Positions 29,017 through 41,026 of a stretch of DNA of 64,000 bases are shown here, in pieces. The stretch comes from Sinohyriopsis cumingii. Lineage: Eukaryota; Mollusca; Bivalvia; Unionida; Unionidae. The notes under the pieces were generated by a model that was not told the DNA's origin, made no database searches, and saw only the letters and a list, made by a program, of their open reading frames with translations. A program made the position numbers and the translations under genes. Location of the stretch: assembly GCA_028554795.2 (NCBI GenBank), contig JAPYKE020000547.1, positions 41,214-105,213 of the forward strand, given 5' to 3'. Every line of letters begins with the position of its first letter. Position 1 is the stretch's first letter.

Positions 29017-30336
29017 ATGTCGCTGAACCCCGAAGGGTTTCAATTACTTCAGCGGATCGCGGAGAACACCACTCCGGTACAAACAAATATGATATCAATA
29101 ACGTCAACGAAACCCGAATTCAGTGTGAACTTCCCGTCGCCGGTTCCAGTGAAGGAAATAGCGCTGGCAAAATTGCGAGTATATCACAGTTGGCCTAATA
29201 TCCGAGCGGATGCATTTAACGGACAACAACCTAATAACTCGCTGGTTTTTGCACGGACAAATAAACCCGATGGGACCCCAGACTGGGAGGAGGTTACAAT
29301 ACCAACTGGGTCATACCAAATAGAACAAATCAATAAAGAATTTCAACGCAGGATAAAATCGATCACAGGAAAGGAATCAAAAATCGCTATTACGGTTCAT
29401 GAACCGACGTTATCGTCGACGATTGAAATAAGCACACCGGGGTATATGGTTGATATCTATAACAGTTCAATAAGAACCATACTAGGATGGCCTAAGAATC
29501 CACCTCATGAAATCCCCGCGGACTTGAACACAAATGCGCAATCGTATCATGAGGTGGATCCCAGTTATCGAGATGTTTTGTTCGTTATGAAAAACGTGTC
29601 ATCCCCCGACTGGTTTTCATTTCAAGACAGGAATACCATGCAATGGTATTTTCAGTACGAAGAAATTCCTAAATCGCGCATCAATGCCGAACTTAATTTA
29701 AATAATATCAATAGTTATTTTGCCGAGATTAATCGTATTTACCAATCACAACTAGAACAACTACGGGAAACAAAAGCACGAAAACACGTTGAGGTATTAA
29801 ATCAACTTATATCAGACATGGAATATATCAATGAACGAATCGTCGAGGTAATATCCACTGACAGAACTGGTAATAAACAAAAATTCCTAACCGAGTATAA
29901 TATCACAGAAGCCGATTTACCTGATTTCAAGTTTCCAGGATACAACGCGCCAGAACTAAGAAAGTCTCTTAATGATTTTCTCGGTCCATCAAATATCCTC
30001 AGACACGATAACGGAGATGATGGTAGGCATATTGCTCCATACAACGTAAATATTGCATCGGTGATAGCAATCAATCTAGTGTGTGATGCTATCGAAGGGA
30101 GTTACCAGGTGGATACCAAGCAATCAAATCAGGCTCAACAGGGGTACATCCTTTATTCATTTTCACCAACAGCCCCTCCGGGATTTTTAATCGTTGAGAG
30201 TCCGATTAATCCGGTCTATATGCGATGCCATGATCGGTTTTTAACGAGAATTAATTTTAGACTTACCGATCAGTCAAATAACCTAATTGATCTGCAAGAG
30301 GAGGAGTTAGTGATCACTCTGTTTGTAAGATCATAA
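29017..30336 (+). CDS. Penton / minor capsid protein (single jelly-roll type)
   Basis: 439 aa from ATG 29017. The N-terminal NMISITSTKPEFSVNFP and EIALAKLRVYHSWPNI are the familiar start of minor capsid proteins of Polintons and Polinton-like viruses. A middle helical insertion (about 225-290) contains KARKHVEVLNQLISDMEYI. The C-terminal part ends with RINFRLTDQSNNLIDLQEEE and LVITLFVRS, the last strand typical of the family. Pentamers would close the vertices and anchor the fibre encoded upstream. It is the last gene before the right inverted repeat, 14 bp away. Confidence 0.87.
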   Translation: MSLNPEGFQLLQRIAENTTPVQTNMISITSTKPEFSVNFPSPVPVKEIALAKLRVYHSWPNIRADAFNGQQPNNSLVFARTNKPDGTPDWEEVTIPTGSYQIEQINKEFQRRIKSITGKESKIAITVHEPTLSSTIEISTPGYMVDIYNSSIRTILGWPKNPPHEIPADLNTNAQSYHEVDPSYRDVLFVMKNVSSPDWFSFQDRNTMQWYFQYEEIPKSRINAELNLNNINSYFAEINRIYQSQLEQLRETKARKHVEVLNQLISDMEYINERIVEVISTDRTGNKQKFLTEYNITEADLPDFKFPGYNAPELRKSLNDFLGPSNILRHDNGDDGRHIAPYNVNIASVIAINLVCDAIEGSYQVDTKQSNQAQQGYILYSFSPTAPPGFLIVESPINPVYMRCHDRFLTRINFRLTDQSNNLIDLQEEELVITLFVRS

Positions 30337-30350
30337 AGACTTTCATTGTA

Positions 30351-30589
30351 AGCAGCAGAGGGGGCGATGACATCGACGCGGTCGTCGATGTGCTTACCGG
30401 ACGCTGACGACGCTGGGGATCGGCGCGCAGAAGGTGTTAATTAAACCAAATGACGACGCGACGATCCCCCAACGACGTCGTCGTTTTTTTTTTACCAGGC
30501 GCTGACGACACTAGATCGTTGAGTGCAGAAAGTAATAATTAAGCAAAATAACGATTGGACAAAATGTCCGATTCGCCCCCTCTGCTGCT
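30351..30589 (-). repeat. Right terminal inverted repeat, 239 bp
   Basis: Reverse complement of 14870-15108 with one difference (30366). Here the inner inverted copy of the terminal 17 bp is exact. It ends CTCTGCTGCT at 30589 and is followed by the second GAATG. Confidence 0.95.
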
Positions 30590-31320
30590 GAATGTGTGGA
30601 ACCTCCAGCTTTACAGTCGTCGTGACGGCAAACTTCTTTCTACCCCACACAGCCTGGGGACCATTCCCATGGATATATGTCTTATTAGCAAGACTGAAGT
30701 CGCTGTGTGTCTGTGGAACAGTAAGATTGTAAGCCTGTCATTTAAATCTATAGATGACGTTAAACGGGTCAAGACATTAGATGTAAGGACAGGATTTAAT
30801 TTATGTCATTCAGTGGGAAAACTGAATTCAGAGAAACTCGTTGTCAGCGGTAAGAAAGACGACAACGACAGGACGTTGTACTGGTGTGTTGTAAACCTTA
30901 TCGATGGACGTGTAGACGCAACTCACAAGATTTGTAAAGGGGGCATTAGTAGTAGTAGTCACTTGTCCATAAAAGACAACACTGTTTACATCTCGTGTTG
31001 GACTTCTGACTCTACTACTAATGGTGTGTATGCATATGATATTTTAAATCCACACACACACAAGTTTCTGTATCAACACCAGGAATTAAAAACACCCGGG
31101 TCAATAATTGTTGATAGGAGGAATTTAATTTTCGTGAGTGACAGGGACTCTTACAGAATTCATCAGCTGACAGACAGCGGTCTACTAGTGACCATACACA
31201 CAGTGTTATCAAGGCTCCGTGATGTATTCTATGATGACCAGCATGGAGTTATGTACACCACAAGTGGCTATGGAAGTAATGTGATAACTGTATACAGACT
31301 GGATTACTTACATCAAACAG
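30590..31320 (+). CDS. Host beta-propeller/NHL-like gene exon, 3' part
   Basis: The first five bases are the right target duplication. The frame (codon start 30594) continues the one broken at 14869 and runs 242 codons to a donor AAACAG|GTAATT at 31320, leaving in phase 1. The entering intron is also phase 1, so the exon is symmetrical. The protein has repeated short beta-strand blades, for example KLVVSGKKDDNDRTLYWCVV, HLSIKDNTVYISCW, GSIIVDRRNLIFVSDRDSYR and DVFYDDQHGVMYTTSG. These resemble NHL/YVTN propellers of TRIM-like proteins. The frame can be read beyond the donor to 31469, but that tail is AT-rich and unlike the rest. A frame beginning at 30555 starts inside the inverted repeat and is an artefact of the insertion. 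Confidence 0.8.
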
Positions 31321-33587
31321 GTAATTCTAGTATATTTTACATCAACGTTTACATCACACGACAACGAAAACTACATATTTGTTTACATTATTTAGATTCA
31401 CCCCTGGACACCAAAATAAGTTATAAATGTTACATTTATGACCTTATTATGAAGCCATACAAGTTTTAATGATGACAAATAAAAGCAAATACCTAAATAC
31501 AATACAACCATAAAGGAAGAAATAATTAACTACCTGTTTATTTATTTAGAATTCTCAAGGATTTAGATTTACCTTTGCAAAGAAAATTAAGTTATAAATA
31601 TTTAAATTAAATATTTATTATCAAGACAAATGTTTTAAAAATGTCAAATGAAATCAAAATATATAAAAAAATAAAACTCAAGTAGAACAAATAATTACAG
31701 TTTCATTCCTATGTCAACGTCGTCGTGTATTGATTTTAAATATTATTTGTTATTTCAAGATTTCATTCTCATGTATTTTAAATTTTCATACTAATGTAGT
31801 TTTACCTAAGTCAATTCATTATTGATATTTAAGTGATTTACATCTTAGTTGTCAGCAGAAAACTTTGACACGAAATTTATAATTTGCTCTGGATTTCGAC
31901 AATGGCGGCTGGGTAGGAAACTTGAGTTAGTGTAAGGTAATACACGTTTTACATTAGGCGAGGCTTTCAATGTGACGTCATAGCACGCGACATTCCTCTA
32001 TCCGGTTTACTCCAAATCACATCACTTAGTTCGTAGCGGCTAAATCTGTCAGGGAATTTTTAATACTGATTTTGTAGAGGGGTCTTGCATCACACCTTGA
32101 TTGGCAGCATCTTGAAATGTTCACGTTATTTATTATTTCGTAGTGTTGTACTGTGATGATCTTGCAAGTGATATTTATCTACGACCAAACAAAATAAATT
32201 AAATAATAATGAATGTACAACGGATATTTATCAACGACCAAACAAATTAAATTAAATAATCTCCATATAAAGGTATGTGTAGTCAAATTAAAAACCCATT
32301 CAAAATGATGTAGTAAGTAAAACGTTGGATAGGTATACAAAGTCAAGTGCCTGAAAGAGACATCGGTACAAGTTTTATTTAAAGAATTATTTAGGATAGT
32401 CTTACTATTGAAACCAGCCGAAGCTTCTGTGGATACAATCAATGGAAGCAGAAAGTAATGATTTATTCGATGCCTTTTATGGTTACATCAGAACGAATTT
32501 CGTTTCATTGGTTGGAGTATAGGGCTTCCCCGACGAATCTTTTGTTTTGAACCAACCATCAGACTCCTTGAAACCATTATCAGTGACGTTGATGAATTTA
32601 CCCGGGGAATTCATCTGGTTGGATAGTTTTCTTATAAAGCGTGGGTCGAATGATGAAAGGGTTGAATGAAATGTCACCAAAAACTGGCTAAAACTCAATA
32701 TGAATTTGACCGGGAATGCGATAACCCAAGAAAACGTCTTTTCAAAGATTCTTAGCTACAAGAGAGTCTTTGGCTTACGGCGAACGAAATAGAATAATCG
32801 CATCTTGTAAGTCCCAAATACCGTCGAAAATTTTATCATATCTCATCTGTAACTCAGTAACTTTGCAGGTCAGTAAATTTAAATCTGTCAACAAGTATCG
32901 AATTTGTGTCACACGAAGTATTTAAAATGAATTAAATGATTTTGGCTATATTTAATAAAACTGATTTGAGTATATTAGCTAAAATTTGATAATGCAAACG
33001 CTAAATCTGATTGGAAATAACTTGTGAATAATTTAGGCTAGACGATGATTAATAAAAACAATGTGAGCCAAATATTTAGTCGCTTAGTGCAGTATGCAGT
33101 CAGGCAGAAATAAACGATGAGCACCTGCAACGGTTGCCAGTGACATATGAAAGGTTTGAAATTGAATGTTAATAAATAAGTTGAGAGGGTAAAACCAATC
33201 ATTTATTTAGTATGTCTGGAGGGCATGAATGTCCAGATAAAGTTATACTATGGAAGTATGCACTTGCCTGACCTTTCTTTTAAAAAATAGGAGAAAAACA
33301 CTTGCCCTTGAGTAGCAACTTGGAGAATATAGGTTGGTCAACTTTTGAAAATGAATATTCCCGGATGTCGAGCTTGATGATTTGCATGTCAAGATATCAG
33401 AGCAGCCATCTTAGTGACAGGATTGAACTATAATTACAGGATGAAATTAAACTAATGAAAGAATATGAATCTTTGAGAGCCTAGTTGAAGAATATAGGAA
33501 AAATGTACCGAAAAGTAAACTATTTAGCTGACCATGAACGACTTGAGTTTGACAAAATGTCTGCACCCATGATACACATATGTATAT
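31321..33587. other. Non-coding host DNA (intron or intergenic)
   Basis: AT-rich sequence after the propeller exon donor. No further exon of that gene was recognised. An ATAATTTAATTTATTTTG-type duplication lies around 32170-32260. Confidence 0.5.
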
Positions 33588-34800
33588 ATACAGGGTTAGC
33601 ACCGTCATTAAAGGTCATTGAAAGTCATTGAGAAATGAACACCTCAATCCAAAGCCTTGAAAGTCATTGATATGTTACGTAGGTCTTTAAAGTTGAAGCT
33701 TAGAGACTCAGCTTATACAACTTAAACAAGTGATTGAATATTTTACTTCTGAGTCATTTACTTTACATAGTGTGAGTGAAGTACGGTTTTCTGTCTTATG
33801 CTAGCAATTCCACAATGTTTCTATGATCAAAAAGGAGTAATCGGATAACATGCATAGCGCCCCTTTCACATGATGTTATTAACACTCTGTCACTTCATTA
33901 AGTTTAATAGTCACAGTTGGTCTTGGACAAAACATTCTGTCGTAGTTTGTATCATGCGTTGAGGAACTTTTAGAAATGCGTGTTTAAAATACCCGCTACC
34001 AAGACAATCCAAAAGGGCCGAATCCCAGTGCGGTACATCGTAGATGATTCAGTTGTCAAATAAAAGCTGATGATAGCGATGGCAATCTATTTTCGAAGCT
34101 ATGAATTACAATTACATCAGGTTATTGGAGCATGAAAAGTGCTAAAAGTCAGTATTTTAGCTGATGGGACTTGATATAATATGCATAATAACCATTAGGA
34201 ACAATTTCCAAACGTGTTCCAGCTGCATAACTAGCTATGTATATGCCCCATCAGCATGGACGTCTCAGTACAGACCAATATTCATACACAGGCGAGGTAC
34301 ATATTAAGCTCAAAAAAATCTACAGAGGCAACATCTTTTAAAGTTTTTGATTTCAATAACTCAGTCAGAGTGTAGCTGGAATAAAGATATATGGATATAG
34401 AAATGATAGGTAATTAGTAAAGTATGGCCATTTTCTCCTCTCCTTTTTGTTCTACATCCCCTCCCCTTGTTTTCGTAACAAGTGGGAGCTCCCTGATTCG
34501 ATAAAATATCGGCAGCAGTTCTGTCTGTAGTGAAAGCACTGGAGCTGCAGCTGGAGAAGAAAGTATAGAAGCTGAAAGACAATAGTTAACATCTGAGTCC
34601 AGTTACAGTGAGTTTATTTTTAAATATCATTTGCCTTTCATATTACATTTATTTATTTCTGTATTGCTTTTGTATTTGTTTTTGTATTTAAAATAGTAAC
34701 TGAAGCAGAATACTTGATTCCGTGAGTAGTGATTGAAAACTAAAAACTCTTCGTTGAAACGTCATTGACTTTCAGCTTTCTTAACTAAAAATCCTGTATA
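33588..34800. mobile_element. Candidate degraded DNA transposon (hAT-like ends)
   Basis: The left end CAGGGTTAGCACC is followed by AAAGGTCATTGAAAGTCATTG. The right end carries GTCATTGACTTTCAGC and closes with AATCCTG. The flanks are TATATATA and TATATATG, consistent with an 8-bp duplication, but they are low-complexity. No transposase frame remains inside. Confidence 0.35.
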
Positions 34801-35037
34801 TATGTTTGTGTGTTCTGAGAATAATGTAATGTGATCATATGGTTTCAATGAATACCTAGTGATTCTGGTTTAAGCAGAGACTGGAAACAAATTCGAGTCC
34901 TTTGCTAAGTTCCTGATAAAATAATGTTTCAGAATATTTTGTCAATTTACATTTTTAGACTGTTAATACATTGTCGTCATCAAAACTGGCATTATCATGT
35001 GATTTCAGATTCAGTCATCCCTGCAGAGGTCCTAAAA

Positions 35038-35275
35038 ATGGATACAAGATCCCTTCAGATGTACAAGGAGGCTCTTGATGAGGGAAAGGAAAAGGTTTAC
35101 AACATCAGGGTGATGGTTGTAGGGCAATATGGGGTGGGGAAAACAACATTGACCCAGCGTCTTTTGGGAAAAAATGTAAACTTATCTGAGAGACAAAGCA
35201 CTGAAGGAATAGATGTTCATGTAGAATGCTCTAAAGTTTCCTTGCCAGATGGAGAGTGGACAACACAAGACAAAA
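35038..35275 (+). CDS. Roc-type GTPase gene, exon with P-loop
   Basis: From ATG 35038 the frame encodes YKEALDEGKEKVYNIRVMVV, then the P-loop GQYGVGKTTL and LLGKNVNLSERQSTEGIDV. The exon ends at donor ACAAAA|GTAGGT (35275), phase 1. It may begin upstream at an acceptor near 35008 or 35026, and the start is not certain. Together with the exons at 47607 and 49574 it makes a Ras-of-complex (Roc) domain like those in ROCO proteins and related invertebrate multidomain GTPases. Such genes are expanded in molluscs as far as I recall. Function is unknown, possibly innate immunity or cell death signalling. Confidence 0.82.
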
Positions 35276-36382
35276 GTAGGTCACATTTTTTTGTCTGATG
35301 ATTATTGTTCTCATTCACACATTTTTAAATACCATTCGTCAATCTACTTATTCATTCTTTTTTCTGAAGAGCCTGCTTCTTTAGGCAGTTGGCGGACAGG
35401 GAATATAATGCATCTAATAGGAATCAACCATTTAAATTGGAAGGGGAGTGGGCCCTGGAGTTTATTTGATAAAAAAGTTTTTCCATTCCCCAAACAGTTT
35501 GAAAAAATAATATTGTACTTGTTTGTACAACTACACTTTTTCGATTTATTTACAAAACGTCTGTAAACGATTTCAGCCACACTAGTCAGATGTCTTCTTG
35601 GTATAAAGGCTTTTCAAGTTTGTAGAATGATGCAGATCCAAATTCAGCATAAATTAGATACAATGCATTTAGAGCCAATAAATATATTTCATTTTGTTGT
35701 AAATTAATGGGGTTTGAGTATAGTATTTACAAGTTGTGTTTGTTAAATAAAAAAATGTTGCAGTAATTTTTGTGACAAAAATAGAAAGTTATGGGTCAAT
35801 ATATAAGTTTTACTCAACAAAACTATTTCACATATGACAGATACAGGTAGATCTTTTTGAGAAAATCCAAAAATAATTTCACCAGTATTTGTTAAGTCCT
35901 GTAATTTCTTTGTGAACTTCTATATTTAATAAATTCCAAACCTCTGAAGAAACAAATATATGATAAAGATAGTTTTTTTTTTTTAAATTGAAGCTATGGT
36001 TACTATTAAATATGCAATGTGAATTCTTGTTTCTTGTGTGTGTCTTTTAGCTTTTCAGATTTTTATCTATGTATTTTGCATTGTTTACATGTACTTTTAT
36101 TCGTGTTTCTTTACCTCATAGCTCTAATGCTGAAACAAGTGTTTTCTTTGGAAAGCACATTGAGCATGTTTATGTTTTATTTTAATCTCTCAAAATTTGT
36201 CCTACCAGATGCTTTTTTATTATTTATTTCAAACATATTGTGTATATGCTTTATTAATACAACTTTGATGAAATTTATCTTCTTAAGTATCTGCAATTCA
36301 GTTTGACAGTTTTCAATTTATTTGTTTATTGGACATCATATAACCACTATTGTGCTAATGTACCATAAAATCCTACATAAGT

Positions 36383-36384
<2 letters not shown>

Positions 36385-36413
<29 letters not shown>

Positions 36414-36420
36414 CACATAC
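36385..36420. repeat. (CA)n microsatellite
   Basis: Two adjacent CA runs leading into an ACATACATATA tail. Confidence 0.9.
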
Positions 36421-36442
36421 ATATATCCATACTCCTCGCCAC

Positions 36443-36640
36443 CTTGAAGAAACAGTGGCTCATTGGTTAGTATGCCAGGCTCATGACCTAAAAGAGCGCC
36501 TCTTTGAACACTATCAGACAAGCCTGGGTCAGCTCCTGTGGTGTGTACCTGGGCAAGCACTTTACTCAAATTGCCTCAGCAATAAATAACCTGCTTGTGT
36601 TGTTCTGTCATAAAACACCAAATCAAACCAAATCCTCACC
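36443..36640 (+). mobile_element. Possible third SINE-like repeat
   Basis: GTGGCTCATTGGTTAGTATGCC resembles a tRNA A-box head, and GGGTCAGCTCC is a weak B-box position. The body GTACCTGGGCAAGCACTTTACTC is text I recall from mollusc interspersed repeats. It ends in CCAAATCAAACCAAATC. No clear target duplication was seen. Confidence 0.45.
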
Positions 36641-36763
36641 ATCTCATGGTTTTGTTTTTGTTTTTTTGATTCACTCGAAGATTCTGAACCACATTGCATG
36701 CATAAATCATTTATCATATATCCTTTTTTGACGCTATATAGCCTTTCAGTGATCATAAAATCA

Positions 36764-36830
36764 CATACATACATACATTCGTACATACATACATGCATAC
36801 ATACATACATACATACATACATACATACTA
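36764..36830. repeat. (CATA)n microsatellite
   Basis: CATACATACATA repeats with a few CGTA/CATG interruptions. Confidence 0.92.
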
Positions 36831-37629
36831 GGATGTTGCTAGCTAACATGTACTGTCGTTGTCAACTATGACCATTCTGGTCTGGGCCATGGTTTAGTAA
36901 GGGCCGGTCCAGGCAACAGATTAGCCAACAACAATGGGGTTACTTATGAAAAGTCATTTGATGCATAAAGTTAGTCAACTAACTGTGTGTCTTGCACATG
37001 ACTAGTGAAATAACTTAATTTTAGTCTACAAAGGCGATATCACACGTGGAGTTAGTCAAACAAGGCCATACCAGGCACAAAGTTTGTTTAAAAAAATGTT
37101 GATTAAGTTAGGTGAAGGAGTTCATTCTGTATTAGTCAACTAATGTAGTGGAAGGCCAGTGCTCACAGATTAATTTTAGACATAGGCCCAAATCCCACAA
37201 TCTGGCTCAAATTCCACTTTTCACTTTATTTTATTAATGTTTGTCACAAAACATTGCAATTGCAGTACTTGAAATATAAAAAGATGAAGCAAAATCAATC
37301 TTGACTCAAACCGAATCATGCCTATGTTAAAACCAATTGATCATTAATTATAGGTGACAAAAGCAATGTGTTCCCATTACATCGGTCACGTGCTTTGCTT
37401 TGTAAACAAAGTTTACAGGTTTGATAGAAGTATGATACGTAGACAATCTTCATACATGGTGAGAAATATTAATAATTTACTAGTCTTTACACGTGCTGAA
37501 AATAAATTTCCTGATTTCATCAGCATGATCGAAGGTTTCTCATTGAATCATATTTTTAAACAACCCTAAAGGGCATTTCACCTTGGTTTCTTTAGCAATG
37601 AAGACATAGGGTTAGTGAAATTTTTTGTT

Positions 37630-37862
37630 GTCAAAGGCTTAGTACCCTATTTCAGCACATGATACGCTATACATATTTGCCAGTATAACTGATGGAAGAA
37701 GAGCGTTAGTATACCCTGGCAAGAACCACCGGTCCACGGGAAAATACTGGCAAGCTTTCTCACATACTAAGATGTTTTCAAATTCTGAGCCTCGAACCAT
37801 TTGGACATAAGTGAGATGGCAGTGATTGGTAAAGGTGAATTGTTTAGACCACTCGGCGAAGT
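37630..37862 (-). mobile_element. tRNA-derived SINE, family A, copy 5 (decayed)
   Basis: Minus-strand remnant with CAGCACATGATACGCTATACAT, AAGAACCACCGG, CTGGCAAGCTTTCTCACATAC and GACCACTCGGC. About 20% diverged from copies 1, 2 and 4 by eye. Confidence 0.78.
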
Positions 37863-38161
37863 TAAGTAAACATGTGCTGGGCACTGATGTTTGAGGGGTG
37901 TCAGTTTTGAGCTGTGCCAGGCATGTGAATTAGTTAAAACAGTGTTAATTAATTATCTCCACTAAAAATGCTTATTAAAATAAAAATAAAGTTCTTAGAA
38001 TTTAGACCAACATTTTATTATTTAATATTTAATAGAAAATAATAGAATTTTGTTGACTGTCATGTGCCAAAAAAATACAATATATAATTAATGTACAATG
38101 TACTGATACATACAAAAATATATGAAGGTATAATAACAACAAAAAACTGCACATGAATCAT

Positions 38162-38164
<3 letters not shown>

Positions 38165-38205
<41 letters not shown>

Positions 38206-38212
38206 CAGAGAA
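38165..38212. repeat. (AG)n microsatellite
   Basis: About 20 AG repeats with a CGAG and CAGAG interruption. Confidence 0.93.
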
Positions 38213-39607
38213 CTAGGCAGCAAGATAAGATAGTTTTAAGTTATGTTCTGGTAATTATGAATTTTGGTACAAAGATTTTTGTTTCCAACTGTATAGTATA
38301 ACTATTTTGATCTTATGTTGGCTTTCTTGTATTTACCATGAAAATAACTATAGTAAATAACATAAAGGTCATGTAATCACATTTGCTTTAATTAAATCAA
38401 AGTTTAATTTTTTTGCTAAACTTCAATACACTAAAATAGTTTGATCAAAGCATATTCAGTCCCAGAATGTTAAATGGTCTGTGCCTTAAATGTGATAAAA
38501 TGTTTCCAGAGAACAACTATTGATTGACATGGACTTTTACAAATATAGCCAGTAACTACAAGCAGTCAAGAAAAGAGAATGCCAGGTCTATCATAATAAA
38601 AAGTTATGGTGGTATGAATTTATTTTTAATGAATGCTGCATTCATTCTGACACCACTGTAAATAAGATTTAATCTGGTTTGTGCTGGATCATACCGTAAG
38701 ATGAATCTCCTCCAAAACTTAATGCACAATTTAGCATAGATATTTTCGTCAGAATTTCTCCAGGTATTTACAAGTAAATAAGGATCTTCCACGGGAATAT
38801 GGATGTAAGCGGGTCTGAATAAAGTGAATAATTTTCATGTAAAGATATGTGTAATACAAAAACAAAAAAACAGATGAAACCCAGGACCGAAATAGTCGGT
38901 TCGGAATGCCTATATGACTTGTATGACTTACTATAGTTAGTCAGATCTTTTACTTTCACTCTAACCGCTGTCCAACATCAAAAGGGAATAGCAAATATTA
39001 TATGAATGGTTGTTCGCTTTTTAACCTACCTACGCAATGTAAATATTTTGTGTAACTGCCCTGTATGTCCATTTATCTTGATTTTAACTGTTTCTTAAAC
39101 TTCTCATTATTCACATTTGCATTTAACAATTAAGCCTCAGCTTATCTTCAAGCAGAAAATTCTCTTTGTATGTATAATAAAGTGAAACACCTCAAAAACG
39201 TAATTGTTTGGGACCAGTTTTGATCTTTGGTTTCAGCTGTTTTCCATTATTAGTGACTTTTGCAGAGGCGAAAGAGGTATCTTTTGACAAGTGCTTATAT
39301 GTTAAGAGAGAAAAGAGGGAGCGATGGGGCACATTTCGTTATGAGAGAATATTGTGTGTATATGTACAAGAGTGCACAAATTAAGAAAGCTGTTTGTTAG
39401 TTGTATTGTTTAAGAAAAAATAGCCCAGTCGAATAAAATATGATCCTTCAAAAACAAATCTGGTCAAAAACATTTAAGGAAGGAAATACTTGTATCTTTA
39501 CTGTCAAGTCCATTGGAATGATAGACAATACTCCATAATGTTTAAATACTCGGTATAATGTATAATGTTCTGGAGACCCATTTGTCTCCACCATTCATCA
39601 ACATAGG

Positions 39608-39851
39608 CCGAGTGGTCTAAAGCGCTCGCCGTTACGGATCACTGCCATCTCACCTCTGTCTGCGTGAGTTCGAGTCTCAGGCTCGGCTAACGGTGGTACG
39701 TGAGAAAGCCTGCCAGTAACTTCTCGTGGGTCGGTGGTTCTTCCCCGGGTTTGTCAGGGTTCTTCCTCCACCAATTATAATGGCCGCCATATATAGTCTA
39801 TCTTGTGCTGAAAAATGGCGTCAAACCCTAAAACAACAAGAACTACAACAT
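39608..39851 (+). mobile_element. tRNA-derived SINE, family A, copy 6
   Basis: Plus-strand copy starting near CCGAGTGGTCTAAAGCGCTC, with B-box GAGTTCGAGTCTC and body TTCTCGTGGGTCGGTGGTTC. It is flanked by an exact 12-bp duplication CATCAACATAGG at 39596-39607 and 39852-39863. Confidence 0.87.
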
Positions 39852-41026
39852 CATCAACATAGGCTTTGGCCAAGATTCATAATCTTTCATAAATCTAATT
39901 CTATCCTTGAATGACTACTCAATCAGTTCACTAAACTGGTTGTTCTGACATTTTTACATAGAACTGAAGCCACAAGACAGCCATACAAAATCATCAAACT
40001 CGACTTCTAGGAATATGTATTTTCAAAAGTTGTTCAATTTAAATGTTTCAATTAGCTTGTTGGGGATAAGTACTTTCTATTCTATTTTACACAATTCAGA
40101 CAAAAGCTTATGTTGATACCAAAGCCACTTTATCTACCTATATATGGCCATCTAAACCCGCCAGACAAACTGAATGATTGATTTTACCCTGTGAATGTAT
40201 TTATTAACATCCAGTATCACATATTTCGGTTGTAATTGACAACTGTTGGATGTGCTCATAATGTATTTCTGCTTGACTGCAAACTGCCCTAAGCAAACAA
40301 ATAAAAACTTGTAAAACGAAGGCAAATATATATGATTAATTAGGAGAGTTTTAAATGGCTTCATTGTATTGTGTTTACTCAAACCAGATCCTTATGAATG
40401 ATACCCTTTGAATTTTATCGGAATCAATACATTTAAATCAGTGTAAAGCACTTTATCGACACCAGCATAAGTTACGTTATGAACTGATTAAATGGTAGTG
40501 AGGAGTCTATTCAATTTTAATTGATTATACAGTGGATTAACTTCTATACCTGATATTGAAGCGAAACAATTAGTGAATTACACTACTAAAGGATCTGTCT
40601 CTCCGTTTAAAGGACATATACGTTATGATCAACTGAGTTTTAGTTGTAAATAGCATCACAATTTCATACTATGCGGATGCAAACAAAATTTTTCTTAAAC
40701 GGCTCATGTACAAGCTTTCAGTTATTATTAATTTACCTTAAAGTTAGTTTTTACTTATGGTGCAAATATTTTGGAATTAGCCTAATGCTGGAAGAGTTAT
40801 GTGTAGGCACACTTATCAGTTATTGTTTTATGCCCTTAGGATGTCTTCTCACTGATAAGCCTGATCAAATGAGTTTTAGTTCTCAATATCATCACAATTG
40901 GATAATATTCAGACACAAATACATTTTTCTTAAATGGCTCATCTACACACAGTCGTGACTCTCCAACGAACAAGAGATCACGGACATTAAGATGTTCTGC
41001 TGTCTTGATGGCGTAGCGTTTATGGA

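Larger units (their letters stand above)
14870..30589. mobile_element. Intact Polinton/adintovirus-like integrated element, 15,720 bp
   Basis: The element is bounded by 239-bp terminal inverted repeats and a 5-bp target duplication. It encodes the hallmark set of a midsize dsDNA virus of the Polinton/adintovirus/Polinton-like class: FtsK/HerA-type packaging ATPase, retrovirus-like integrase, double jelly-roll-type major capsid protein, penton protein and adenain-type protease, plus fibre and PLA2. All long frames are open and the two repeats are 238/239 identical, so it is probably young and may be functional. Its replicase is not the usual protein-primed PolB but a polymerase-helicase-HNH fusion. 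Base composition is less AT-rich than the host flanks. It could be called an endogenous virus or a transposon; the capsid set favours a virus able to make particles. Confidence 0.93.

Noticed and set aside
30555-30589. Upstream part of the 304-aa frame that begins inside the right TIR
   Set aside because: The ATG lies in the inverted repeat and exists only because of the insertion; the genuine host coding part begins at the target site.
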